Positions 1 to 7,595 of a stretch of DNA of 30,831 nt are shown in pieces. The stretch spans positions 1 to 30,831 of the forward strand of contig DASULK010000077.1 of assembly GCA_036278255.1 (NCBI GenBank). The letters are read 5' to 3'. The notes beneath the pieces were generated by a model. The model had not been told where the DNA came from. It did not search any database and saw nothing but the letters and a program-made list of their open reading frames with translations. The number at the start of each line of letters is the position of its first letter. Position 1 is the stretch's first letter. The translations under genes and the position numbers were made by a program. Source of the stretch: DASULK01 sp036278255. Its GTDB lineage: Bacteria > Actinomycetota > Actinomycetes > Mycobacteriales > Micromonosporaceae.

Positions 1-585
1 CTTCTTCAGCTTCGGCGGCTCGGTGAGCGGGTACACCACCCCGTCGACCCGAGCCCGCGCGTAGCCCTTGGACTGCAGTTCGGCGAAGAGGTCGACGTAT
101 TCACCCTTGCGGCCACGCACCACCGGTGCCAGCACCATGAAGCGGGCGCCCTCCTCCATCGCCAGCACCCGGTCGACGATCTGCTGTGGGCTCTGTTTGG
201 AGATCCGCTCCCCGCAGACAGGGCAGTGCGGCTGCCCGACACGGGCGAAGAGCAGGCGGAGATAGTCATAGATCTCGGTGATGGTGCCGACGGTCGAGCG
301 GGGGTTGCGGGAGGTCGACTTCTGGTCGATGGAGACGGCTGGGCTCAACCCCTCGATGAAGTCGACGTCGGGCTTGTCCATCTGGCCGAGGAACTGCCGC
401 GCATACGCCGACAGCGACTCCACGTAGCGGCGCTGCCCCTCGGCGAAGATCGTGTCGAACGCCAGGCTGGATTTACCCGAACCGGACAACCCGGTGAAGA
501 CGATCATCGCGTCCCGCGGCAGGTCGAGGTTGACGTCGCGCAGATTGTGTTCGCGCGCGCCACGGATGATCAGTCGGTCGGCCAC
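1..585 (-). CDS. uvrA: Excinuclease ABC subunit A, N-terminal part (runs off the window)
   Basis: UvrA is the DNA-damage-recognition ATPase of nucleotide excision repair; it dimerises, loads UvrB on lesions and acts on DNA in the cytoplasm. The 195 visible residues start VADRLIIRGAREHNL and carry the first Walker A (GLSGSGKSSL, about residues 32-41), the RRYVESLSAYARQFL signature and the start of the zinc/UvrB-binding insertion with CPVCG, followed by the QSPQQIVDRVL segment. The full protein is normally about 950-1000 aa, so roughly four fifths lie beyond position 1. The GTG at 585 is chosen because the family's usual N-terminus begins there and a GGGAG-type ribosome site lies just upstream. 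The gene follows the rsgA remnant on the same strand. Confidence 0.95.
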   Translation of the reverse strand, partial: MADRLIIRGAREHNLRDVNLDLPRDAMIVFTGLSGSGKSSLAFDTIFAEGQRRYVESLSAYARQFLGQMDKPDVDFIEGLSPAVSIDQKSTSRNPRSTVGTITEIYDYLRLLFARVGQPHCPVCGERISKQSPQQIVDRVLAMEEGARFMVLAPVVRGRKGEYVDLFAELQSKGYARARVDGVVYPLTEPPKLKK

Positions 586-608
586 TGTCCGCCCACTCCC
601 GGGGTGAT

Positions 609-653
609 AAAAAAGGATCTGTCCGGCTACATCACGGCACCGTGCGTGCCGTG
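609..653 (-). terminator. Hairpin plus T-tract between rsgA remnant and uvrA
   Basis: CACGGCAC (633-640) and GTGCCGTG (646-653) form a perfect 8-bp stem with a 5-nt loop directly after the rsgA stop. Read on the minus strand, a run of six T follows at 609-614, about 18 nt beyond the stem. It may end rsgA transcription, although the gap to the T-run is longer than in a canonical intrinsic terminator. The uvrA promoter must also fall within or close to this stretch. Confidence 0.5.
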
Positions 654-659
654 GCAAGC

Positions 660-1517
660 CTAGCCCTGAGGTATGACACTATCCGCTGCCCGCACATTCC
701 CCGACCGGAGCGGGTCGACCGGATTCGATGGCGTCCCCCACGGACCCGGAGTGTCCAGCACCGCGCCGCCACCCGGGATCGGGACCAACGACCGGTAGAT
801 GCCCGCGCACCGACGATGACCATCCAGCCGACGGCCCGCCCGCGTCATCAGCACCGCCGCTCCCGCCAAGACGTTGACCAGCGTCGACTTCCCGGCGCCG
901 CTGGGGCCGAGCAGAGCCAGAGTGCGGCCGGCCGCCGCCAGTGGCCGCAATGCATCAAGGCCGTCCCCGCGCTCGGCGCTGACCGGCAGCACCGCCACAC
1001 CGGGCGCGATCCGCGCCACGACACTGCAGAAGGCGGAGATCTCCGGCTCTGCGGCCAGATCAGCTTTGCCGAGGACGACCAGCGGCTGCGCACCGGATTC
1101 CCGGGCCAGCGCGAGCAACCGCTCGATGCGCCCCACATCGGGAGCCGGATGCAACGGCTCGACCACGGCGACGGTGTCGACGTTGGCGGCGAGCACCTGG
1201 CCGATACCGGACCTGCCGGCACCGCGCCGCACGATCGCGGTGCGCCGAGGTAGCACCCCCTCCACCGTGATCCGCGCATCGGGCCAACGACGCGTCGCCA
1301 CCCAGTCGCCGACGCAGGGCAGCCGGGACGGATCCGTCACGGCGGAGGCGAGAACCGTACCGGCGAGGCTGGCGCGACGAACCCCCTCGACGCCCAGCAC
1401 CGTGCAGACGCCCCGCTCCACCCGCGTCACCCGTGCCGGCTGCAGGAGGGGATCGCGGAAGGGGAAGGCGGCGGCGAACACGGCGTCCCAGCCCAGGGAC
1501 GCAAGATCAAGCACCAT
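660..1517 (-). pseudogene. rsgA: Truncated RsgA-like circularly permuted GTPase
   Basis: RsgA (YjeQ) is a circularly permuted GTPase that helps mature the 30S ribosomal subunit. The 285-aa frame has an OB-fold part (RLPCVGDWVATR, about 66-76), G4 (GKAD, 150-153), G5 (SAERG), G1 P-loop (GPSGAGKST, 204-212) and G3 (DTPG, 255-258). The frame stops only 27 residues after DTPG, so the C-terminal zinc domain (C-x4-C-x-H type) that completes RsgA proteins of about 330-350 aa is missing. The switch I/G2 stretch normally reads like KGRHTTT but here reads GHRRCAGIY. Both defects argue for a decaying gene. ATG 1517 is preferred because GGAGGTGGAGGGG precedes it; ATG 1583 is an in-frame alternative. It could still be expressed as a shortened protein. 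Confidence 0.75.
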
Positions 1518-1643
1518 CCCCTCCACCTCCCCACCTGCTTCCGGGGTCCTGTACAACACATCGCGGTCGACGGTAAAGCGCATGCTCCCTGCACCGAAAG
1601 CGATTTCCGGCGTGAGCGGTGCGGCCGGCACGGTTAAGGTCGG

Positions 1644-2363
1644 GTGGTGACCGCTGATCCGCTCAGACTCATGGCCGAAGTGGACCGGGCAACGGACCGG
1701 CTGATGCGTACGGCCGCGGCGCTCGACGACGCCGCGGTGGCGGCCCCCTCGGCGCTGCCCGGCTGGAGCCGCGGGCATGTGCTGACGCACGTCGCACGCA
1801 ACGCCGACGCCTACGTCAACCTGCTCACCTGGGCTCGGACCGGGGAGGTCACCCCGGCCTACCGTGACGCCGCCCAACGGGAGGCGGATATCGCAGCCGG
1901 CGCGTCGCGCGCGCGCGCCGAACAGCTCGCCGACCTACGTGCCGCGGCGGCCCGGTTCGCTGCCGCGGCCGACGAGATGCCGCCCGAAGCGTGGACCGCG
2001 GAGCTGACGCTGCGCAACGGCCCCAAGCCAGCCGCGGTGGTGGTCTGGCACCGGCTCCGCGAGGTGGAGGTGCATCACGTCGACCTGGCCGCCGGGTACG
2101 CCCCGGCGGACTGGCCGGAAGCTTTCAGCCACCGTCTGCTGCACGAACTCGTCGCCGACCTCGGCGGGTGGGACAGCTTCCCGCCGCTGGTGCTGGATCC
2201 GGCCGAGACCGGTCACATCCTGACCCTCGGCGAGCCCGACGGAGCCCCCACCGCCTCCGGTCCCGCCTGGGCGCTGGCGGGGTGGCTGGCTGGACGAACG
2301 AAGGGCGAAGAGATCATCCTCGACCCGGTCGGGTTGTTGCCAGCCCCGCCACCGTGGAAATAG
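1644..2363 (+). CDS. Maleylpyruvate isomerase family, mycothiol-dependent enzyme
   Basis: This 239-aa protein belongs to the DinB-like mycothiol-dependent isomerase/transferase family whose characterised member isomerises maleylpyruvate in gentisate breakdown. Visible family features are the four-helix-bundle start with LPGWSRGHVLTHVARNADAY, which supplies one metal-ligand histidine, and the REVEVHHVDLAAGY segment, which supplies the other metal-binding histidines. A C-terminal SCP-like part follows. Substrate cannot be read from sequence, and no gentisate genes are nearby, so a general role in mycothiol-linked detoxification is equally possible. GTG 1644 or GTG 1647 can start it, with AAGG about 5 nt upstream. 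The downstream hydrolase gene starts 25 bp after its stop, suggesting one transcript. It is divergent from the rsgA remnant. Confidence 0.85.
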   Translation: MVTADPLRLMAEVDRATDRLMRTAAALDDAAVAAPSALPGWSRGHVLTHVARNADAYVNLLTWARTGEVTPAYRDAAQREADIAAGASRARAEQLADLRAAAARFAAAADEMPPEAWTAELTLRNGPKPAAVVVWHRLREVEVHHVDLAAGYAPADWPEAFSHRLLHELVADLGGWDSFPPLVLDPAETGHILTLGEPDGAPTASGPAWALAGWLAGRTKGEEIILDPVGLLPAPPPWK

Positions 2364-2388
2364 CCGATCTGAATTCTTGAGGTACGCC

Positions 2389-3042
2389 TTGACATACACC
2401 GGAGACGTCGTCCCTGGCGGACCGCCGGACGTACGCGAGCTCAGCCATCTGACCATCACCAAGGTGTCGGTGGGGCCGATGGACAACAACGCCTACCTGC
2501 TACGGTGCCGCGCCACCGGCGAGCAGCTGCTGATCGACGCGGCTAACGAGGCACCACGCCTGCTAGAGCTGGTCGGCGAGGGCGGGCTGGCCACGGTGGT
2601 CACCACGCACCGGCACGGGGACCACTGGCAGGCACTGGAGGAGATCGTCTCCGCCACCGGGGCGCGCTCCGTGGCGCATGCCGCCGACGCCGAAGCGCTC
2701 CCGGTGCCATCGGAAACGGTGGACGAAGGCGACGTGCTTACGGTCGGCGACTGCCCGCTGGAGGTGATTCACCTGGTCGGCCACACCCCCGGGTCGATCG
2801 CGCTGCTCTACCGCGACCCGGAGGGGATCCCCCACCTCTTCACCGGCGATTCACTCTTCCCCGGTGGGGTCGGCAACACCCGTGGCGACGCGGCCGCCTT
2901 CGCCTCCTTGATCAACGATGTGGAGCAGAAGCTTTTCAACAAGCTCCCCGACGAGACCTGGTTCTACCCGGGCCACGGCAAGGACAGCACGCTCGGCAAA
3001 GAGCGGCCAGCACTCCCGGAGTGGCGCGCGAGGGGCTGGTGA
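2389..3042 (+). CDS. Metallo-beta-lactamase-fold hydrolase, glyoxalase II-like
   Basis: A 217-aa cytoplasmic metallo-hydrolase. Metal-binding motifs in order are THRHGDHW (the HxHxDH motif), GHTPGS, the bridging aspartate in FTGDSLFPGG, and the last histidine in YPGHGKDSTLG; the arrangement is that of glyoxalase II-like enzymes that hydrolyse thioesters. Next to a mycothiol-dependent isomerase, an S-acyl-mycothiol substrate is a reasonable inference. A homologue adjoins uvrA in mycobacteria too, as I recall, so the neighbourhood looks conserved. TTG 2389 is chosen because GAGG lies 6 nt upstream; an in-frame TTG at 2377 would add four residues and has no such site. Confidence 0.88.
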   Translation: MTYTGDVVPGGPPDVRELSHLTITKVSVGPMDNNAYLLRCRATGEQLLIDAANEAPRLLELVGEGGLATVVTTHRHGDHWQALEEIVSATGARSVAHAADAEALPVPSETVDEGDVLTVGDCPLEVIHLVGHTPGSIALLYRDPEGIPHLFTGDSLFPGGVGNTRGDAAAFASLINDVEQKLFNKLPDETWFYPGHGKDSTLGKERPALPEWRARGW

Positions 3043-3256
3043 CGCAGGTCGGGAAGCCAGCTGCTTTCTGCGGGTGCTATGCGCCACCCGCGGCTCCGCG
3101 GCCAAATCTTTCCGCTGAGTAGAAGCCGATCCAGCACTTCTTGCCGTTTCGTTGCACCACAACAGGGTTCGGCGTGTCGATCAACGCCCGAACCGCTGCT
3201 ACCCAAGGTCACCAAACACTTGCACGGAAAGGCTCACTGCATGGAGAGAGCATGCG
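3043..3256. other. Intergenic stretch with a possible minus-strand gene remnant
   Basis: No complete gene is seen. On the minus strand the frame ending at 3077 (TAG) reads about 40 residues, including LIDTPNPVVVQRNGKKCWIG and then FYSAERFGRG, which looks protein-like but has an in-frame stop upstream and no convincing start. It may be the tail of a lost gene or chance. The plus strand carries the GGAGAG ribosome site (3243-3248) of the next small ORF. Confidence 0.3.
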
Positions 3257-3445
3257 ATGTATGCGATCGCTGGTGCCGGCGTGGCTATTGAATATCATGA
3301 GCCAGGTTCCGCAATTGCTGGAATCCTTTTCGGTGCCTTGTGGATTACTGTCGGCGGGCTTATGGCTAGATTTGCAAAGTTAACCCTAAGCCTCACTCCG
3401 GAACAGCGAGCGCGGCAACTGCGCCGGCCTTCTATTAGCTTCTGA
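3257..3445 (+). CDS. Small membrane protein, unknown
   Basis: A 62-aa ORF starting MYAIAGAGVAIEYHEPGS, with one hydrophobic segment (about residues 17-39, AIAGILFGALWITVGGLMA) and a basic, Arg-rich tail after LTPEQRARQLRR. GGAGAG lies 8 nt before the ATG, an adequate ribosome site. The protein would be a single-span inner-membrane protein. Base composition is clearly lower in GC than the surrounding housekeeping genes, consistent with acquired DNA. I do not recognise a family. It could be a chance ORF, but the ribosome site and the membrane segment favour a real gene. Confidence 0.5.
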   Translation: MYAIAGAGVAIEYHEPGSAIAGILFGALWITVGGLMARFAKLTLSLTPEQRARQLRRPSISF

Positions 3446-3659
3446 CAGGAGCGCCCGAAGCTTCTACGGTTAGCCGGATACGGAGTAGTTATGACCGGCG
3501 TGTTTGTTCTTGCTGCGACTTTTGTCGAGATGTCGATGAGGAAGTTTTAGAGAATGAGCTACTCCGGGTAAGGCGCAGCCACCCACAATGGAGCGCAACT
3601 GGGTTCGAGATGTCCGGACTCGCCTGCTGTTGAGTTGATCAGACAGGTCGACGCCGAAC

Positions 3660-4000
3660 CCCTGATCGGCGCTGCTGGTGGCCAAGGCAGCCGGCTACTC
3701 CCGCGTCACCATCGACGGCACCATCATCGAGGTCGACCGCTGCGCCACGCCCGGCCCCACGGTCGGGGTGGACCTGTGGTGGTCAAAGAAGCACCACAAC
3801 CACGGCGGCAGCATCCAGGTCATCACCGCCCCGGACGGCTGGCCGATCTGGATCTCCCCCGTGCGTCCCGGCCGGGAACACGACATCACCGCCCTGCGCG
3901 CCCACCCGCAACTCCTATCCGCACTCACCGCCGCCAAAGACAATCTCCGAACGTTGGCGGACCTGGGCTACGAAGGCGGAGATCGACGCAACAACAGCAG
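3660..4000 (+). pseudogene. Fragment of an IS5-like (DDE_Tnp_4) transposase
   Basis: The frame reading AKAAGYSRVTIDGTIIEVDR is followed by VDLWWSKKHHNHGGSIQVI, then PDGWPIWISPVRPGREHD and LADLGYEGG. This is the catalytic core of the DDE-superfamily transposase group in which TIDGT and PGREHD contain catalytic aspartates. Only about 110 residues are recognisable. The N-terminal helix-turn-helix part is absent, and after YEGG the sequence loses family character, so the last catalytic residue and the C-terminus are missing. It cannot encode an active transposase alone. It marks an old insertion point in this accessory stretch. Confidence 0.85.
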
Positions 4001-4021
4001 TAAGCGGCCCGGCACGGCGCG

Positions 4022-4076
4022 GTCCTGGCTGCAAGGTGGCGAGCGTTCCCACCGTCACCACGCTGGCAGCCAGGAC
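4022..4076. repeat. Inverted repeat (11-bp arms) behind the transposase fragment
   Basis: GTCCTGGCTGC (4022-4032) and GCAGCCAGGAC (4066-4076) are perfect reverse complements separated by 33 nt. Inside, AGCGT (4042-4046) and ACGCT (4060-4064) also pair, so a two-part stem is possible. It sits between convergent genes and may be a terminator or a relic of a mobile-element end. Confidence 0.5.
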
Positions 4077-4087
4077 AGCTCGACCGG

Positions 4088-4546
4088 CTAATCGAGTTCA
4101 ATGTGGAAGCAGTTGCTGTTCTCTCGCTCATCGATCAGGCGGGCGACCCGGGGCTCGATCGCATTCATGAACAGCTTGTCGTTCTTGCTGTTGAACGCGC
4201 CGGCGCTGATGTCGGCCACGTTGACGACATTCGGGTCAGCGCAGTGACGTGACACCTTCTGCGGCCCCACGTCATTGATCTTGCCCTCCATCCTGGATCT
4301 GATGGTGGCAGCGTCCGCCAGGATCTGGTCCCGGGTCAGCCCCTTCGTCTTCGCCACGAAGACATCGATCACCGCGTCGCCACCCGCACCGTACAACGCG
4401 TACTGCTCATTGACGTTGGTCTGGATGTCCTTGCCCGCCTCGACGTTCAGACGGATCGGGCCGACGAGCGGGTGATCGAGTACCTTCCTGGCCGGGACGA
4501 TTCGGTTCAACCCGTCCGCCGCTCCCACAATGCAGCGGCGCCTCAC
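4088..4546 (-). CDS. Hypothetical protein, possibly M15-peptidase-like
   Basis: A 152-aa ORF (GTG 4546) that I cannot assign firmly. The C-terminal half has VSRHCADPNVVNVADIS and ends NCFHIELD. The S-x-H ... A-D ... H-x-E order is reminiscent of M15 D-Ala-D-Ala carboxypeptidase-like metal sites (S-x-H-x2-G-x-A-x-D and a final histidine), but the H-to-D spacing is longer than usual, so this is a weak inference. No signal peptide is visible. The first 15 or so codons coincide with a dispersed repeat (4498-4542), so the true N-terminus may have been replaced or the gene truncated by rearrangement. The stop lies 3' to 3' with the transposase fragment. Confidence 0.5.
   Translation of the reverse strand: MRRRCIVGAADGLNRIVPARKVLDHPLVGPIRLNVEAGKDIQTNVNEQYALYGAGGDAVIDVFVAKTKGLTRDQILADAATIRSRMEGKINDVGPQKVSRHCADPNVVNVADISAGAFNSKNDKLFMNAIEPRVARLIDERENSNCFHIELD
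4498..4542 (-). repeat. Dispersed repeat, copy A
   Basis: Read on the minus strand, this segment contains GCATTGTGGGA, CGGCGGACG and GTTGAACCG in the same order and spacing as the plus-strand segment at 12378-12423. About 40 of 46 positions agree. The two copies are in opposite orientation and bracket the 4562-12059 island. Confidence 0.7.
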
Positions 4547-4561
4547 CCAGCGCCTTGGCTG

Positions 4562-6001
4562 TTACAGCGGAATGTTGCCATGCCGGCCACGGGCAAGGGG
4601 CGCGGTGGAGAGCGCCTCGATGACCTCGTGCCGAGTCTTGATCGGGTCGATGACCGCATCGATGACACCGAGAGCGAGGCCTCGGTCGACGCCGCCGGCG
4701 ATTCGCTTGTGCTCTTCGACGAGTTGGCGCTGCACCTCGGGACGTTCGTCCTCGGGTGTGGCCAAGAGGCGGCGGCGGTGAATGATGGGCACCGCAGCCT
4801 CGGCCCCCATCACGGCGACCTCCGCCCCGGGCCAGGCGAGGACACGAGTCGCGCCAAGCGCGCGGGAGTTCATCGCGATATAGGCGCCGCCATAGGACTT
4901 ACGGGTGACCAGCGTGACCCGTGGCACGACCGCCTCGCCGAAGGCGTGCAGCAGCTTGGCGCCGCGGCGGACCACGCCGTCCCACTCCTGGTTCACACCC
5001 GGCAAATATCCGGGAACATCGACCAGCACGAGCAGGGGTATGCCCAGCGCATCGCACATGCGCACGAACCGCGCGCTCTTCTCGGCGCTGAGGGAGTCCA
5101 GGCAGCCCCCCTTGCGCAGCGGATTGTTCGCGATGACGCCGATCGTGCGGCCACCCAGCCTGCCCAAGCCGATGATCATATTCATCGCCCACCTCGGCTG
5201 GAGCTCCTCAAACAGCCCACCGTCGGGCCCCTGGTCCAGAATGGCTTTTATCATCGGGCGGACATCGTAGGCCCGAGTCGGGCCGTCGGGCAGGAGCAGG
5301 CCGGGATCCGTATCAGTTGTGCCGGCGGCGAGATCGAACGAGCCCGGCCGGGCCAGCAGGGTGGTGATGCTGCGAGCCCGTGCATACGCATCGACCTCCG
5401 ACTTGGCGGTCACGTGCACCACGCCCGACTTCCTGCTGTGCGCGTCGGCTCCGCCGAGCTCCTCCATTCCGACTTGCTCGCCGGTGACAGAACGCACGAC
5501 GTCGGGTCCGGTCACGAAGATCCGGCCGGAGTCGGCCATGATGACAACGTCGGTGAGGGCTGGGCCATAGGCGGCGCCACCAGCCGCAGGGCCGACCACC
5601 ACGGAGATCTGGGGGACCCGGCCGGATGCCCTGATCATCGCGGCGAAGACCCGGCCGACCGCGTCGAGAGCCTCGACGCCCTCCGGCAGCTGAGCGCCGC
5701 CGGAATGCCAGACGCCGATCACCGGTTTGTGGGCTCGGACTGCTTCGTCGATCGTCGCGGCAATGTGGGTGCACCCTGCGGCGCCCATGGCACCGCCCAT
5801 CCGGGTGCCGTCGGTGCAGTAGGCGAAGACGTCATTGTCTGCGATGCGGCCGCGTACCGCCAGCACCCCGCTAGTGTCCGGGGCGTGTAGAGGAATCATG
5901 GTATTGGCGTCCAGCAGTTGAGCCAGCCGGACGGCCGGGGCACGGGAGTCCGCTTCTAACTGGGGCACAACCGGCTCGGGAAGAGGCACCGAGATCGTCA
6001 T
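4562..6001 (-). CDS. accD6: Acyl-CoA carboxylase carboxyltransferase subunit, AccD6-like
   Basis: Carboxyltransferase (beta) subunit of a biotin-dependent acetyl/propionyl-CoA carboxylase; it moves the carboxyl group from biotin to acyl-CoA, giving malonyl- or methylmalonyl-CoA. The 479-aa protein has both crotonase-fold halves. Characteristic segments are YCTDGTRMGGAMG, GVWHSGGAQLPEGV, VVGPAAGGAAYGPAL, FVTGPDVVRSVTGE, NNPLRKGGCLDS, VDVPGYLPGVNQEWDGVVRR, SYGGAYIAMNSRAL and the C-terminal RGRHGNIPL. It reads as a close relative of mycobacterial AccD6, but sits outside any fatty-acid-synthase cluster. No biotin-carrier alpha subunit is in the window, so it must pair with one encoded elsewhere. 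ATG 6001 is used because GGAG lies 10 nt upstream and the ATG overlaps the stop of a small ORF (ATGA). Confidence 0.93.
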   Translation of the reverse strand: MTISVPLPEPVVPQLEADSRAPAVRLAQLLDANTMIPLHAPDTSGVLAVRGRIADNDVFAYCTDGTRMGGAMGAAGCTHIAATIDEAVRAHKPVIGVWHSGGAQLPEGVEALDAVGRVFAAMIRASGRVPQISVVVGPAAGGAAYGPALTDVVIMADSGRIFVTGPDVVRSVTGEQVGMEELGGADAHSRKSGVVHVTAKSEVDAYARARSITTLLARPGSFDLAAGTTDTDPGLLLPDGPTRAYDVRPMIKAILDQGPDGGLFEELQPRWAMNMIIGLGRLGGRTIGVIANNPLRKGGCLDSLSAEKSARFVRMCDALGIPLLVLVDVPGYLPGVNQEWDGVVRRGAKLLHAFGEAVVPRVTLVTRKSYGGAYIAMNSRALGATRVLAWPGAEVAVMGAEAAVPIIHRRRLLATPEDERPEVQRQLVEEHKRIAGGVDRGLALGVIDAVIDPIKTRHEVIEALSTAPLARGRHGNIPL

Positions 6002-6162
6002 CTTACGCACGCTCCGTGATCGTCGTCATTTGTGGAATTGCCGTGGTCAGACGCGCAAGGGGCATCCACCATGAATAGGCAGGCGCATATGCGAGCGTTC
6101 TGCACCTCGCCCAACGGGAGCCGAGCAATCTCGGCGGTGCTGCTGTGTCGGGCGCCTCTCAC
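5998..6162 (-). CDS. Possible small Cys-containing ORF coupled to accD6
   Basis: A 54-aa frame from GTG 6162, with four cysteines in its second half (ICACLF, APCASDHG, GACVR) and a DHGNSTNDDDHG acidic/His stretch. Its TGA overlaps the accD6 ATG by 4 bp, the classic coupling arrangement. Third-position GC is roughly 65 percent by my count, lower than in housekeeping genes but not unlike this region. No strong ribosome site precedes the GTG. I recognise no family; it does not look like the basic epsilon subunit of actinobacterial acyl-CoA carboxylases. It may be chance. Confidence 0.3.
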   Translation of the reverse strand: MRGARHSSTAEIARLPLGEVQNARICACLFMVDAPCASDHGNSTNDDDHGACVR

Positions 6163-6268
6163 TGAGCCAGCTCGCCGATGGCGCGGGGTCACCGTCGCCC
6201 CGGACTTTCGGTGGCTCAGCTGATTCGTTGTTCTCTTTGTCAGTGCCCGCGGCGTTGCCTGTCGGGGT

Positions 6269-7555
6269 TCATGCCGTGTCGGGCTTGGATGGCGGCCAGC
6301 GCAACGAGCTGGTTGATAGTTGGCGGGCGCGGCTGGCCAGTGTGACGACGATGCCCTCCAGAGGGCCGCGGCCCACAACGGTGTGCCAGGCGAGCCCGAT
6401 CAGCACTATCGCGACAACTTGTATGAGGCAGCCGGTGGTGGCGTCATAGGTGTCGTATTCGGAGTTGATAAACATAATGTGCGCGGCGTAGAAGCTCAGG
6501 GTCATGGTTCCGACCGCGGCCAGCGGGGCCTGCACCGCGGTGATCAGCCAACGCAGGGTGGGGCGGGTGATGCGACTGGCGAGCAGCAGGACGCCGAGCA
6601 GGGCGATGGCAATGCCGGCCGTGCCTAGGATGTCGAGCGGGGTGCTCGTGTGCCGGCCGTCGATCGCAAGCCACCACCAGGTGGAGGTGGGGGTTGTGCC
6701 GTTGCCTCCGAACGTGAGCAGCTTCATCGTTTCGGATTCGGTCAGCCCACTACCGGGTTGCGCCATCCAGATGTGCTTCAGGCCTCCATACCGGTTTAGC
6801 AGGATTGACGAGACGGCCGGCGCCCCGGCAGCGAGCACGATTCCCGTGCCGAGCAGCACAATGGCCGCCCTCATTCTGGTCAGATCTAGTCGTCCGATGA
6901 CCAGGCCGGCACACACGTAGGCCAGCCACGGCACCGCCGGATAGAACCCTGTGATCGACAGTTCGGTGAGCAGTTCACCCGGGTGATCGACAAGGTATCC
7001 AAACGTGGCGTTCCCCAGGCTCGGCTCGGGCATCTGAGGCCGCAGGACATGGCTGAGCGCGGGCATACCGGTTGCCAAGGCCACCCCGATCACGGCAATC
7101 GCCCAGGTTGGCAGGAACACCAGCGGGATCGCCAACAGGAACGCTACTGCGAGGTAAGGCAGGATCACCGCATTCAGCATCGTGTCGGCGTCGCCCAGCA
7201 CCAGCCCGATCGCGCCGATAGCCAGCGCCCGCACACCCAGCGCCGCCACCGTGGCTCGGCCACCGGCGAGACCGACTCGTCGGCGGCCGGTCGCGAACGC
7301 GATGCCTGCCCCGGATAGCACCGCGAACGCCGCCGCAGCCCGTCCACTAAACACGGTAAACGACCACATCGGCCGGCCAGCCACGTCAGACTCGTACAAC
7401 GCGTGCAAAATGATCATGCCTAGCAGGGATACGCCTCGGACGGCGTCCACCGCCATCAGTCGCTTCCGCTTGCGGGGAGTCGAGGCCGGCGCCCCTGTCG
7501 GCTGTGTGCTGGCAACCGAATCGACCACACTGCGCTGCAGGGTGATTTCCGTCAT
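6269..7555 (-). CDS. Multi-spanning membrane acyltransferase-like protein (DUF418/HGSNAT type)
   Basis: A 428-aa integral membrane protein. After a cytoplasmic Arg/Lys-rich N-terminus, RLMAVDAVRGVSLLGMIILH matches the start motif (R-x-x-x-x-D-x-x-R-G) of the heparan-alpha-glucosaminide N-acetyltransferase-like/DUF418 superfamily. About ten hydrophobic spans follow, and PLAAVGTMTLSFYAAHIMF near the end is typical of DUF418 proteins. The superfamily moves acyl groups across or at the membrane, but acceptor and donor cannot be read here. The ATG overlaps the preceding reading frame by 4 bp (7552-7555). Its position behind the NRPS gene suggests it may modify or export the NRPS product; that is inference. 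Confidence 0.75.
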   Translation of the reverse strand: MTEITLQRSVVDSVASTQPTGAPASTPRKRKRLMAVDAVRGVSLLGMIILHALYESDVAGRPMWSFTVFSGRAAAAFAVLSGAGIAFATGRRRVGLAGGRATVAALGVRALAIGAIGLVLGDADTMLNAVILPYLAVAFLLAIPLVFLPTWAIAVIGVALATGMPALSHVLRPQMPEPSLGNATFGYLVDHPGELLTELSITGFYPAVPWLAYVCAGLVIGRLDLTRMRAAIVLLGTGIVLAAGAPAVSSILLNRYGGLKHIWMAQPGSGLTESETMKLLTFGGNGTTPTSTWWWLAIDGRHTSTPLDILGTAGIAIALLGVLLLASRITRPTLRWLITAVQAPLAAVGTMTLSFYAAHIMFINSEYDTYDATTGCLIQVVAIVLIGLAWHTVVGRGPLEGIVVTLASRARQLSTSSLRWPPSKPDTA

Positions 7556-7595
7556 GGCTGCATCACCACGTTAATCGAGTCGATGCCGCTGGATG

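Noticed and set aside
3635..4003. Second plus-strand frame over the transposase fragment
   Set aside because: It is His/Arg-rich without motifs; the other frame carries the transposase signatures.
4472..5890. 472-codon plus-strand ORF antisense to accD6
   Set aside because: It is a shadow of a clearly conserved carboxyltransferase gene. Its translation is low-complexity (His/Asp/Gly/Arg-rich) with no domain.
5998..6162. Reading the Cys-containing small ORF as a lanthipeptide precursor
   Set aside because: No lanthionine synthetase or other RiPP enzyme lies in the island, and no leader-core organisation is evident.
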